Source of the DNA: Melieria omissa
Lineage: Eukaryota > Arthropoda > Insecta > Diptera > Ulidiidae
DNA length: 64,000 bases
Direction of reading: 5' to 3'
NCBI GenBank assembly: GCA_963971225.1
Contig: OZ020270.1
Coordinates: forward strand, 73,982,432-74,046,431
Shown in pieces: positions 34,711 through 45,117 of this stretch; within the stretch, counting starts at the first letter, position 1, and each line of letters begins with the position of its first letter. The translations under genes were made by a program, and so were the position numbers. The notes beneath the pieces are model-generated. The model made no database searches, was not told the origin of the DNA, and was given only the letters and a program-made list of their open reading frames with translations.

Positions 34711-34880
34711 GGAGCGGCCGTAGCCCATCTAGTAGTGCGACATTCGGGTGTAACCCCAATAATAGATAGATATTGTATGTAGTTTACGAATCTGTTTCTC
34801 TTTTTTTATACTGTAAACAAAGCAATTTTCCCCCGAACTTAATTTGGGTGATTACTGGGTAAAAACATTTTGATACCAAA
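34711..34880 (+). repeat. Possible diverged SINE in the hAT subterminal region
   Basis: GGAGCGGCCGTAGCCCATCT followed by AGTAGTGCG parallels the tRNA-like start of the SINE family (GCAGCCGCCGTGGCTCAGTT then AGTGCGC), and a later GTTTCTCTTTTT segment parallels the SINE body. Similarity is weak. The same sequence is in hAT copy 3 (43112-43281, reverse), so it is part of the amplified element. Confidence 0.35.
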
Positions 34881-35267
34881 AGTCAACTGATTTTTCATGT
34901 GAATTTTTGATTACTTTGCATTTTTGAGGGCCGAGGGGCACACTTTACACTTACCGGATTAACTTAAAATTTTATTTCTCTCATTTTTTTGTATGAAGGA
35001 TCTTATTTGAGGGGTAGCGTAAACAAAAAATTAAACTTGAAAAATAAGAGCCACCCTAATGTACATGCATGTACGATGCATTATATTGCACACCACAAAT
35101 TCCAACACCATATCGTAATTTTTTTAATATTACGTTTTCCGCAATAAATTTAGCTTCGGCAGCTGTTAAAAAATGGTATTATATCATATTTTAGCTATCC
35201 CAAGTTTCCGTGGACAGACGGACGGACATGGCTCAATCGCAAATATTAAAAACCATAATTTTTTTAA

Positions 35268-35503
35268 CCGTAGATCGAGCTTTGTATCAAAAATGATACA
35301 TTTCGGTTTTTGTTTTATTATAACTTTTTTCAGGATATAATTAATTGAACCATTCTTGTGACTTTGTTTGTGTTTGGATTATGCTTGTTTGATACCATCT
35401 TTCACACTTTTTTAAGAAAGAGGTCTTGAGAAAATTAAAAAGTTTATAATTTTCTCCTTTGTATACATAGGATAGGATTCCTTAATTTTTGCTCGATCTA
35501 CGG
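35268..35503. mobile_element. 236-bp MITE with TTAA target
   Basis: Perfect 13-bp inverted ends CCGTAGATCGAGC and GCTCGATCTACGG, each bordered by TTAA (35264-35267 and 35504-35507). TTAA targets are typical of piggyBac and Kolobok elements; the end sequence does not decide between them. No coding capacity. Sequence 35067-35263 before it shows nothing recognisable. Confidence 0.75.
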
Positions 35504-35507
35504 TTAA

Positions 35508-36325
35508 CTTCGAATTTTAGATTTTTGAATTTTTATATTTAACTCCTATAATTGGAAAATATCGCGCCTAAGCAACAACTTTCATAAACGGCATATTAAT
35601 ATTGCAGGCAGATGCTTTTAACTCAATTTTAATTTAAATATAAAAACTAAACCACAAAAATATCAAATGTTTTATATTTCATTGTAAAGAGATTTTCACA
35701 GGCTACAATATAGTAACAAACTTATTGCACCTTTATTATGGATTTAGTGTTTTTTATTATACTATTTATTACTGTATTTATTTACTTTATTTATATTTTT
35801 TATTATACAATCACAAGGTAGTGTATTCCCGATAAGTGCTCCTCCAAAATCTGTCACCTCGATGCCTTATTGAATTTGAAATGAAAAATAATGTTGCTTT
35901 TCTATCGTTTGCTTACGTGCACATGTGTTTATAGGCACACGAAAAAAGATTTGATGGTTCAATTAGATCTTTCAAAAATGCCGAAATCAAGCTGCACGCT
36001 GTGCCATAAATCGAGGGCAAATAGTAATACACATATTTCTGCAATTTTTTCTAATCACAATATGTCCATTAAGAGGTCCATAACTTATCACTTTTATGCA
36101 CCTTGTACCCGCTGTACTTGAATGAAACACTAAAAAAAATTAGTTAAGCGCGTCCAAGCACTGCTGCTGAGCCAGCATTTTTATATTCGACGACCGCGAC
36201 ACAAAATCATAACAAAAAGTAACAATAATTATATCCACACGCTTCTTTAAGCTTTGCCACAAATACTTGGCAAGCAACGTGTGAATATTATATATTTTAA
36301 AGTAAAAACATATGATAAAACTCAC
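35508..36325. other. Spacer, nothing recognised
   Basis: AT-rich, with long T and A runs. A 76-codon frame at 35891-36121 holds two Cys pairs but no recognisable domain. I see no element ends. Confidence 0.4.
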
Positions 36326-36451
36326 CTGCCACCGTCAGTTCTGGCGTCGGGTAAATTATAAAATATTTGTGCTTCCAAGCAATTTCGGATACAATTTCGC
36401 TCACGTGGCATTGCTGGATTCACTTGCTTGATGTGATGTGAAGATTTTGAT
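36326..36451 (-). other. Candidate coding exon (126 bp)
   Basis: On the minus strand, a splice acceptor CTTTACAG ends at 36452 and a donor GTGAGT begins at 36325. The 126 bp between them are open in the frame that contains an ATG at 36409-36411; the frame reads VNPAMPRERNCIRNCLEAQ and continues with IFYNLPDARTDGG. Length divisible by three, canonical splice sites and ordinary amino-acid composition suggest a real exon, of either a host gene or an unrecognised element. No partner exon was found in the window. Confidence 0.35.
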
Positions 36452-37298
36452 CTGTAAAGAATGGACGTTTGTTATTAAATTGCCAATTTTCCAAAGTTAA
36501 ACTTCTCTTTGATTGCTTCCCGCGCTGTTTGTTTACAAATTTGACACCAAATAATCGGAGTTCAGAGATGCTTTTGGTGGAAAATGCATTGTCCTCGACA
36601 CAGGGGTGATTTTTTGTAATGAGTCAATGAAAACTTAAATAATGACATGTTACAGACATATTCAAACAATTTTATTACATTTGCAAGCAATAATAGAATT
36701 TTGTATTCATTTTTCTATAAACGTATCACAGAATTCTGTGCAAAAAATTAATTATTTTTCTATGCAATTAAAAATGAACCAGAACGATAACCCTCACACA
36801 TGAAAATTGACCAGCACAACAACCCTCCATTTTGGAATTGATCAACACAACAACCCTCCATTTTCAGTTTGTATGGGTTCAGCAGTATCAGCTATGGGGA
36901 CTGAGTATCAGCTGTTATGTGAGAGTATTTGTGAATTTTATGTGTGTATTGTGGGTTTTTTCACACTTCTCCTCCCAGTTTCCAATCGCTTATCGCTGGT
37001 CTGAATAGCACACATTTCTAAGGGGATTTCTGCTCCTGGAACATTGTTATCAGCGCCTCAGTAGTTGATTGGGCCGAAATTTTTGGCATTCTCAGCTCAT
37101 AATTTATACATGAAATTAATATAATATGTGTGTGAAAGTATCACAATATTTATTTACCATCTGAATTTTCATTTTTCTTTTTCACCCAAAACACAAATAT
37201 AAACACACGCTAGTGATGAGGGTTGCTACCAACCATTTTCTTGCTCATTCCATACACATTTTTAGCAAAAGGGAACAAATTTGTTCCCAAAACACAAC
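36452..37298. other. Spacer with short CAACCCTCCATTTT repeats
   Basis: Contains two tandem near-copies of ACACAACAACCCTCCATTTT (about 36815-36865). Otherwise no gene, RNA or element boundary recognised. Confidence 0.4.
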
Positions 37299-37300
37299 TA

Positions 37301-38079
37301 CAGTCAACCCTCCAATAACGCGGTGAGTGCGTAACGCGTTATATGGAAAGCGCGGAATAAGAAACTCTGACTTAACCTACAAACCACATCATTCGTACCG
37401 CGTTATACGTAGGCCAATAAATACAAAAGACAAGATAGATTATAAACTATTTGTATTGAATTGAAGAGTTCATTTAAGGAAATGATAAAAAAATGAAAAA
37501 AAAACTAAACTAAAAAACTGTTTTCCAACAAAAATAAGAAAGACTTTTGCACACTCATCCTCGCTGTCAGATATGAGTCGCCTAACTCGCCTTCTTTTAA
37601 TGGCAAAAATGTCTTTTCACTTAGTTCATCTTCACATTGATTTTCGATTGTAGCTTTCTGATATTTGATATTTGATTTCGTCGCCGCGTGACGCAGCTGC
37701 AGCGAGCATGGACTGTGAAAATTTAATACCGGAAATTGTTATTCGGCATGCGTTGTGGGAGTTAATGATTTTTAATTAATTAATTAATGATTTTTCTTAT
37801 TTATTTTTATTTAATATGAATTAATATAAATTTTTTACTGTTTCTTCATTACTTTCTTTTCCAATAACTGAAAATTATTTATATAAGATAAGCTTGAATG
37901 TTTATATAAACATATCCAGTTAAAACCATTCATTGGGTGCACGGAAAGAACTGATGGGACGTTGTTGAACGGAAACCGCGCTGTAAGAGTACCGCGTTAT
38001 AGGAGGGCTGTCGCGATTTCAGCTCCGCGTTATATGGAAACCACGTTCTGAGAGTACCGCGTTATAGGAGGGTTGACTG
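37301..38079. mobile_element. Pogo/Tigger-like non-autonomous element
   Basis: Inverted ends CAGTCAACCCTCCAATAACG and, reversed, CAGTCAACCCTCCTATAACG flanked by TA on both sides (37299-37300, 38080-38081). CAGT ends with a TA target are typical of pogo/Tigger within Tc1/mariner. The right end has a second decayed copy of its terminal motif (ACCGCGTTATAGGAGGGCTG near 37990). 779 bp, no transposase seen. Confidence 0.85.
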
Positions 38080-38081
38080 TA

Positions 38082-38683
38082 TTGTGAATAATCTCACGAC
38101 GCAACACTGATTTGATCGTTTGATTTGGCATCGAAAGCCTCATCATCCGGTGATCGGTGCGGTCAAATTTTAACCGCTCGCTCGCTCTCCCAAGTTTCTC
38201 TTTTACATTGAATCAATAACAATTTTATGCGTGATCGTGAACCGTGACCGGTAGCATAACATCACCCTAACACTGCCCTCATGGCGCAATAATAAGGTTA
38301 TAGCATCCCCGCAATACCAAAAACCACATGTATTTTCGTTGGTAGGATCGATTATCGCTACTGTCAAAATCAGTTGATATTTTCCGACAAAGGAGGGAGA
38401 AACTGAAAACAAACAAAAGTGATTGTTGCCAGACGGTGCTGTATTTGAGTGAAAAAACGGGAAAAGTGCTCAGGTCAGTTGTTTTCAGTCAGGTATTTTC
38501 ATTTCAACCGATGCGGCAACACAGCACACCGACGATTTTGACAAAAGCGATAAACAATCAGCCGGTGGCTTGCTACCAAGGTACGCCTGGCTGGGAGCGC
38601 AGCTTTAAATGTCTCTCTTCACCCTCTTATTTGTGAACGGTTGCTCTTTTTGTAGAATAAAAAACTACTATTAGTGTTGATAT
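38082..38683. other. Spacer, nothing recognised
   Basis: Mixed-composition sequence with short frames on both strands (up to 69 codons). No recognised domain, splice pattern or repeat end. Confidence 0.4.
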
Positions 38684-39020
38684 TGTTACGAAATTCCCCA
38701 GTTCGTTATCGACGGTTCGTTTTGATTGTATTTGAAAATAAAACAACTTCAGTTATCCAGCGCAACGTAGTCAAAACTAACAATCGCTTTATTTACAAAT
38801 TTGCACTTGTTCTACTTTACACTACTACTATTGCATGTTTCCCAATTGCTTGCTCAACACAGACTCGACCCCTTGCGCTGCCACTGCTGCTTTTATACCA
38901 GTTTTCTTATCGCGCCGAAGTTTCTTGCACTTCTAATTGGAAAACGCTCGACTATTCTCGCACAGCCCATTTCGAGAACCATCCTTGCCATATCGGACTA
39001 TACCAAGCGAATTTATAACA
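38684..39020 (-). repeat. Solo LTR of an unidentified retrotransposon
   Basis: Read on the minus strand it begins TGTTATAAATTCGC and ends GGAATTTCGTAACA, so it has TG...CA limits with a short TGTTA/TAACA inverted end. It contains a TATA box (TATAAAAGCAGC, near 38886-38897) and, about 100 bp further on, an AATAAA signal (near 38787), in the right order for an LTR. No target duplication seen and no internal region next to it. Confidence 0.55.
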
Positions 39021-39044
39021 GTTTTGCTGTACTTCACAGTGCAT

Positions 39045-39945
39045 GCCTAAAAGTATGCTTGGAAAACATTCGTGCGGAGAAAGGCATTCCTGTACAGTGC
39101 GGCACAGAATCTCTCATCGTATCAATATTGTTTGTACAACTATACTTTTGAGTACAGATTTAGGTAACATTGTAAAAAACATATACGTGAAATATAGCCC
39201 ATGACACCCGCCAGATACGCAATAAAATATATGAATACAAATGAAAGAATGAAATAAATTGAAATTAAAAATTTTATGTGTTAACAATTTGTGCGAAATT
39301 GTATGTTCTTTTCCTAATTCTGTTCAGCTTGCTGAAGAAGTAAAACAACTTTATTTTAATGTAGAATGTATTTTAGAATAAGGAACTTAAACAAAAATTT
39401 AAAACAAAAACAATTGAGAAAAAGATTTTACGTAAATAAAAAATTATCAAAAACTCTTCCATTTTGAATGGGCAAAAAATTTATAAGACATTCAGCAACA
39501 CTATAGCAATTAATACCAAATTATCTTTGTGGCATTCTATTAAAACTATATGTTGCTAAAAACCGGAATTTTCTTTTAATTATAACATTTTTCCTACACA
39601 AACGCAGTTTTTACAGTTTGAGGAACAAATACTAAAAGATGCAACCAACAATTCATTCCTAACAAAAAGCAACTCTGATTATTTTGACGGCTCTCGCACA
39701 AATTGCTAACACATTAAATTTTCAATGTCAATTTATTTCATTCTTTCATTTGTATTCATTCCAAAATATATTTTAGTGCGTATCAGCACTAAGCAAATAA
39801 ACACATAGAGGTACCACGCAGTACAAAATTTTTCGGTCACGCAAATCTAGCACAGTAGGTCCCACACGTACTTCGGCTATACGAAGTTTTGTCGCTGGCT
39901 TCGCCAAACTTCAATTTTCGAAGTTCATCTTCATTCTTTGTGGGA
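39045..39945 (-). repeat. Unnamed repeat family X, copy 1, with a MITE inside
   Basis: The reverse complement of this stretch matches 47030-47275: the shared blocks include AAGTATAGTTGTACAAACAA, CTCTATGTGTTTATTTGCTT and a GCCGAAGT...GGGACCTACT block. Copy 1 is split by a MITE at 39224-39784. It may be LTR or leader of a BEL-like element, since copy 2 lies just upstream of one. No gene. Confidence 0.6.
39224..39784. mobile_element. 561-bp MITE with about 50-bp inverted ends
   Basis: The left end GATACGCAATAAAATATATG continues into GAATACAAATGAAAGAATGA; the right end is its inverted copy with an 8-bp indel. Repeat X copy 2 lacks this segment (the corresponding site is around 47165-47180), which proves insertion. 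The target duplication is unclear, because the terminus itself is GATAC/GTATC and the target contains GATACC. The superfamily is undetermined. Confidence 0.75.
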
Positions 39946-40510
39946 TGTTCGACAAGGAACATCAATTGCAAGCTGTGCTGTGCTGATGAGCACGAAACGG
40001 CGCGCCGCGGCGTATCGTTTGCAAATTCGAATATGCAAGGGTGTGTGTCCGTGTGAAAATAAATGTGCGTGTTGCTTGTGTATGCGCTGAGGTGAATGAA
40101 AACAATACGAGCAACTGCACAAGATAAAAAGCAAATTGAATTTCCATGGCTTTCGGTTCTGCTATGAAAAATGAACCATGTGAATTCGCAAAGGCGTACA
40201 GTAGAGTGTGCGTTCCTATTGCAAAAAAACTAAAACCATGAATATCTGCTGTGCAATGTTGGCATTCATGTAGGCGACGTTGCCTTCTGGCTAATAAAAT
40301 TCATACCGATAAATTTTTCAAATTCATATATTAACAGCAACATATTACTATTTATTATTATCATTTCCTTAAAATTTATATTATTTAGTAATTTTATGTG
40401 TTTTTTGTGTATTTTGTGTGTATTTTTATTTTATTCTTATTTTTCGTTTTACTTGCAATTTGCTCTCTTAACCAAGTGCAATTTTATCTAAGCAAAATTA
40501 TTAAAAGTAA
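39946..40510. other. Spacer, nothing recognised
   Basis: GC-richer start with CGGCGCGCCGCGGCG (about 40000), then AT-rich sequence. No coding or element features assigned. Confidence 0.4.
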
Positions 40511-41324
40511 TCTATATATATAAAAGAGAGTGGCAGTATGTGTGTGACCGCATCACGCTCAAACGGAACGGCCGATTTTCATGGGGTTTGTTTTGTTCGA
40601 TTCGTATTAAGTCAGTTCAGGTTCGTGCCAAAAGAAAATTTCAGAAAATCTATTGGGAAACTCGGAAAATCCATGCCATCTTTGACCGTGAATTTTGCAT
40701 ATTTTCAGATAATAACTTTGGAACCATAAGTCACACATCATTGAAATTCACTACGAACTTACTATTTAGTCATGTCCTGCGACAGAGGGAATGGAGCGGG
40801 TATTGGACGAGGGGGCGTGGCACCACTCATACAAGCTAAATCTTAATAATGGAATATCTTTGAAATTGTAAGGCGCACAGCATTGAAATATGGTATAGCG
40901 TCCACCCATAGATGAGTCATTCTACTGGTAAGATTTGATGGGCGTTGGACAAGGGGCGTGGCACATTTTTTGTGACCCAAATATTTCGCTGAACTATAAG
41001 TCGCACAGCAATGAAATTAAGCACGAACCTACCATTTATTCAAATCTTTCGACAGAGGGGATGGTGCGGGTATTGAACAAGGGGGCGTGGCATCACCTAT
41101 ATAACTTAAATCTATATATAAACGTGTCTGGGTATAGTGAACACCCTATGTAGTGAACACTTCAATATAGTGAACGCCCAAATTTTTACATGGAGTAGCA
41201 TGGGCTGAGGACAACAGCGCTGAATATGTTGGTATACAAGCGTAATCTACGAAAAAGCTGTTCAAAAGTAACTTTGTGAACGCAAGAAGCAAACGCCTAT
41301 TCGCCATTTCTTTCAATAAGCATA

Positions 41325-41970
41325 CAGTAGAATCCCGATTATCCGGATCAAATGAAACCAGGGGTATTCCGTATAATCGAAAATCCGGATAATCGATTTC
41401 AAAGCAAATCAAACAATATTAAAACTTTAATATTTTTTTATTATGTAACGGATTTTACATGTGTCATTTAGAAAATACTATATTATAAAAAACGAGTTTA
41501 CCGATAGATAATGAATTACATAATACCTATGTAATTTAGAATTTTGATTGGAAATAACTTGTTATTGATCTTTGACGTAATGAATCACATTTTTTCATTG
41601 CGGCCAAGTCCCTGATGCGCTTCAGTTGTAGCAACTGTATAGGATCCAATTCGTCCTGTCTTTCAAGCCACTTAAAAGCAACATCTAGAGCTTCAAAAGC
41701 TTCTGCGTGAGATGGTACTTGACATTCTTCCCCAGTTTCAGTTTCTTCTTCATTTTCTCTCTCGTTACTGTTCAAATCATCAATGATTTCTTCATCAGTT
41801 AAGATTTGGAATCCAGTCAGAGTACACGGTCGGAGGCGGGAATAAACTTGTCGTAACATATCGCGTTACACCGGCAAAACATTTTTAAATTGACAGTTAG
41901 AGCCGAGACAAATGAGTCCGGATAATCGGATGTTCGGATAATCGATGTTCGGATAATCGGGATTCTACTG
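41325..41970 (-). mobile_element. Pogo/Tigger-like element nested in the Helitron
   Basis: The ends CAGTAGAATCCCGATTATCC and, reversed, CAGTAGAATCCCGATTATCC are identical for 20 bp and flanked by TA (41323-41324, 41971-41972). The right side has tandem near-copies of GGATAATCGATGTTC. At 646 bp it is a deletion derivative that keeps only the end of its transposase gene. Confidence 0.9.
41536..41859 (-). pseudogene. Pogo/Tigger transposase, C-terminal remnant
   Basis: 107 codons with ILTDEEIIDDLNSNERENEE followed by EAFEALDVAFKWLERQDELD, then QLLQLKRIRDLAA and ITSYFQSKF. This acidic tail with the final short helix is typical of Tigger/jerky-type proteins derived from pogo. The DNA-binding and DDE domains are missing. 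The start methionine is internal. Confidence 0.7.
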
Positions 41971-42019
41971 TACATTAATATTTTCCTACGTGCGGGACGA
42001 AGTTCGCCGGGTCAGCTAG

Positions 42020-42202
42020 TCTAATATAAATTGCTCATGTTCCCAACAAGTAGACGGTTCTGAAAATCACATTTTGTATTCATCTACTTTGTTACGTTTG
42101 CAACACACATATTGTACAAAAGCTTTTTTATATTGGAGGAATGAGGGTTTTCCTTGAAAAACGTATGAAATGTGTTGTAAACGATTTTTGAAACAAAAAA
42201 AA
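42020..42202. other. Short spacer
   Basis: AT-rich sequence between the Helitron and the P-like relic; nothing recognised. Confidence 0.4.
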
Positions 42203-42925
42203 TTAGTTGATTGGAGCTTTTAGTTTTAAACTACTGTTAAAATAGTTGAAATTTTTGACAAATATAAACATTTCGTTTCTTTGTAAATCACAAAGCTCAT
42301 CTTTTATTAACTTTTTGCAGTTATGACAGTCAAATTTTTCAATAGTTTGCATCAATATGAAACCACAGGAATAACGAAGGGAACCATCACTCATATGTTC
42401 AAACAAACTGGTATTATTGTCAATTATTATAAATGAACCTTCGTCAGTTGGTTCACAATTGAAGGTTCCTGCCTTAAATGCTATTATTTTCATTGAGATC
42501 ATTATCGCAAGAATATGGTCAAACTCAAAAAGTGAAGGATTATTGTTTGTAACTCCGCTTTTTCTTACCAAATAAAAAAGATTTTCAAGCGGGTCTTGAT
42601 TAAGTCTTGATAATAAAAGAAAATTGGATTTTTCCGCCCAGATATCTTGTGAAAGAGAAAACGGAAGTAATTGATAAAACTATACCGTTTCAACAGTATA
42701 CAGTTTTAGAATACTGACAACTTTTGACATAGTTTTTCATTTCCTTCAAATAATTTTGGATATTGTTATTCTCACGAAGAGCTGATCGGAAAGGATTTTT
42801 ATCAAAAAGAACATGGCTATTCAAACAATCAAAAAGTCTGTTTGTTTTTTCAATAAATATAGCTGTGGACGAAGCTTTTTCTTTGCAATCATTATAACAG
42901 CCATTTTCAACGAAAGATTTTATGG
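42203..42925 (-). pseudogene. P/THAP9-like transposase, C-terminal part
   Basis: Minus-strand reading includes LLSRLNQDPLENLFYLVRKS (about 42610-42550), then NNNPSLFEF and CGFILMQTIEKFDCHNCKK. NQDPLENLF followed by a diverged C-terminal cysteine-rich segment is the pattern of P-element and THAP9 transposases. The intact frame covers 42203-42571; upstream to 42925 it shifts frame and has stops. The hAT copy 3 insertion separates it from its upstream part at 46564-46815. Confidence 0.7.
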
Positions 42926-43639
42926 CTGCGGATTAGGGTGGCTCTTATTTTTCAAGTTTAATTTTTTGTTTACGCTACCCCTCAAATAAGATCCTTCATA
43001 CAAAAAAATGAGAGAAATAAAATTTTAAGTTAATCCGGTAAGTGTAAAGTGTGCCCCTCGGCCCTCAAAAATGCAAAGTAATCAAAAATTCACATGAAAA
43101 ATCAGTTGACTTTTGGTATCAAAATGTTTTTACCCAGTAATCACCCAAATTAAGTTCGGGGGAAAATTGCTTTGTTTACAGTATAAAAAAAGAGAAACAG
43201 ATTCGTAAACTACATACAATATCTATCTATTATTGGGGTTACACCCGAATGTCGCACTACTAGATGGGCTACGGCCGCTCCTACATACTAATTAAAAAAT
43301 TTGATCGTAGTAAGTTTTGCCAAGTAGGCGAGCATTTCGATTTTAACAGCGGTAATTCAAATTTTCATGGCTATTCCTTTTTCGAGAAAATACAATTTTA
43401 TTAAAATATCAGTCGCGTTTAACATTCGAAGTGAACACATTCGGTCGCACAATGTCACCACCTCTACTACGAGAGAAAATATATTTGCTCGGGCAATACT
43501 CGAATGAAATTGTTGGAAACAAACTTCCATCGGTGAAACAAACGTTAAAAGTATTTTTTTTTTCAATTTACGGGTGTGTAAGTTAACCGTATGGGGCAGT
43601 GCCTCGTTACCTGTACGCGAAATGATGATATATTGGGGA

Positions 43640-44788
43640 AAAAGCACGAATTCCGACGCAAGAGTTAAGGAACTGTATACCAAAGTTAGAAGCTCTGTAT
43701 GAACAATGGAGACAACTTCAAAAGCATGCTGGAAGATCTTCGGTGGTTCATAAAAAAAAGAAACAGATTTCGTTGAAAAACTTGATCTATTCGACATAGC
43801 GCACGCTAATGCTTTGAGTATAATTTCCATTGAGGAAGATAAGCAGTTCTTAACCAATCAGCGGTTGAAAGGACGGCCTGGGTTTATGTATGGAATTGAT
43901 TACCAGCTAATTGCGAAGGAGCGACAAATTTCTGAGCGAAAAATGCGAGAGGAGAAGAGAAAAGAACGAAGCGATAATGAAATTCAACAACTGTGTAAGT
44001 ATCTATTGTGTTTATATTTATGTGTTTCCAATTTGATTAAATTTTATCTTATTAATCTTTTTTCTAGCTCTACCTGCCATGCTCATCACGTCGAGTTCAA
44101 GCTGTAGCGAAGATTTAGATGTATGTGATTTAGAGCAACTTCCGCGTGCCTCAAAATATTTATCTCCACCAGCGGAGAGAAGAAAAGAAGAGGGCGTCAA
44201 ACAATAATGACTCCTAAGCTTGCTGCTGCTTTGGATAGGTGCAAGATCAGTGACAGGAATGCAGTTCATATTCTGATAGCTACTATTCAGGCACTTGATC
44301 ATGATGTTGAGAGTTTTGCAGTCAACAGGTGCTCTGTTCACAATTTTCGAGAGAAGCTCCGCAAAAAAAGACTACTGAAATAAAAAATATTTTCAAGGAT
44401 AGAAAATTGCCCGCTGCTACCTTGCATTGGGATGGTAAATTACTTCCAGCATTAACAGGTAAAAAGACAGTAGACCGACTTCCTGTTATTCTTTTAAACT
44501 GCGGTACTGATCAACTTCTTGGTGTACCTGCATTGCAATCGGGGAGTGGAAAAGAACAGGCAACTGCTGTGTGTGAAACTCTTGCGGAATGGGGCCTTCA
44601 AGATTACGTAAAAGTATTAGTTTTTGACACTACAGCGTCAAATACGGGCAATTTTAAAGGTGCGTGTGTTTTGATCGAAAACTTTCTAGAAAAAGTCCTC
44701 TTATATTTACCTTGCCGGCATCACATTTACGAAATTATTTTAAAAGCCGTTTTTGAGGAAAAGATGGGAGAAACTACGGGCCCAACTG
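43640..44788 (+). pseudogene. hAT-like transposase, N-terminal and catalytic part, copy 3
   Basis: From about 43680 the frame has ARVKELYTKVRSSV, DLIAKERQISERKMREEKRK-like basic coiled sequence (QLIAKERQISERKMREEKRK), then an intron (GTAAGT at 43995, TTTCTAG ending 44067). Next come TPKLAAALDRCKISDRNAVH, LHWDGKLLPALTGKKTVDRL, LVFDTTASNTG (first catalytic Asp of the presumed RNase H fold) and YLPCRHHIYEIIL, then GETTGP. Two frameshifts (about 44175 and 44350) break it, then a SINE at 44789. I class it as hAT-like by 8-bp target duplication and the D plus C-x-H-H pattern; family membership is an inference. Confidence 0.75.
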
Positions 44789-45117
44789 TTATTATTATTG
44801 ACTGGCACGACAGCCCGCTTACGCGAGACTAAGGCCTAGCTTCCTGCAACCACCCGTGTTGTGCGTGTGAATTTGTACGCGGGTGGAAGGGACCTACAGT
44901 TTTATGCCGGTTCCGAACGGCAGGTTGGGAGCTTTTTCATAGGCAATTTTTACTCTCAGAGGTTTGCCATTTCCAGCTGAGAGGACAGCCACCGAAAGAG
45001 AAAACGAGTTTCCCGTTATTTTTTTTTAGGTGTTACTACATGCAGAATTCGAACTTGCGTCGCTCTGCATTCGACTCGCTTGGACCGCGCACTAACCAAC
45101 TGAGCCACGGCGGCTGC
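44789..45117 (-). repeat. tRNA-derived SINE, copy 6, inside hAT copy 3
   Basis: The reverse-strand copy of the SINE with box A and box B intact. Transposase codons GETTGP end just before it and KKFQSA resumes just after it. A CAACT match flanks it. Confidence 0.88.

Larger units (their letters stand above)
31429..35058 (-). mobile_element. hAT-like transposon, copy 2 (full length, 3630 bp)
   Basis: Terminal inverted repeats begin TAGGGTGGCTCTTATTT and are perfect for 17 bp, with looser inverted similarity for a further 100 bp or so (for example GTGTGCCCC blocks near both ends). Flanked by ATGTACAT at 31421-31428 and 35059-35066. An 8-bp duplication and TAGGG ends fit hAT. The gene runs on the minus strand and is interrupted by SINE copy 5. 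Confidence 0.9.
40511..42019 (+). mobile_element. Non-autonomous Helitron
   Basis: Begins TCTATATATATAAAAGAGAG after an A and ends GACGAAGTTCGCCGGGTCAG followed by CTAG before a T. TC start, CTAG end, A/T insertion and the short GC-rich inverted region near the 3' end are Helitron features, and the terminal spelling is common in insect Helitrons. The interior has repeated blocks with GACAGAGGGRATGG and GGGGGCGTGGCA (about 40781 and 41051, 270 bp apart). A pogo-like element is nested at 41325-41970. No Rep/helicase remains. Confidence 0.85.

Noticed and set aside
36140..36325. 61-codon minus-strand frame next to the candidate exon
   Set aside because: It would lie in the intron downstream of the GTGAGT donor and shows no coding character.
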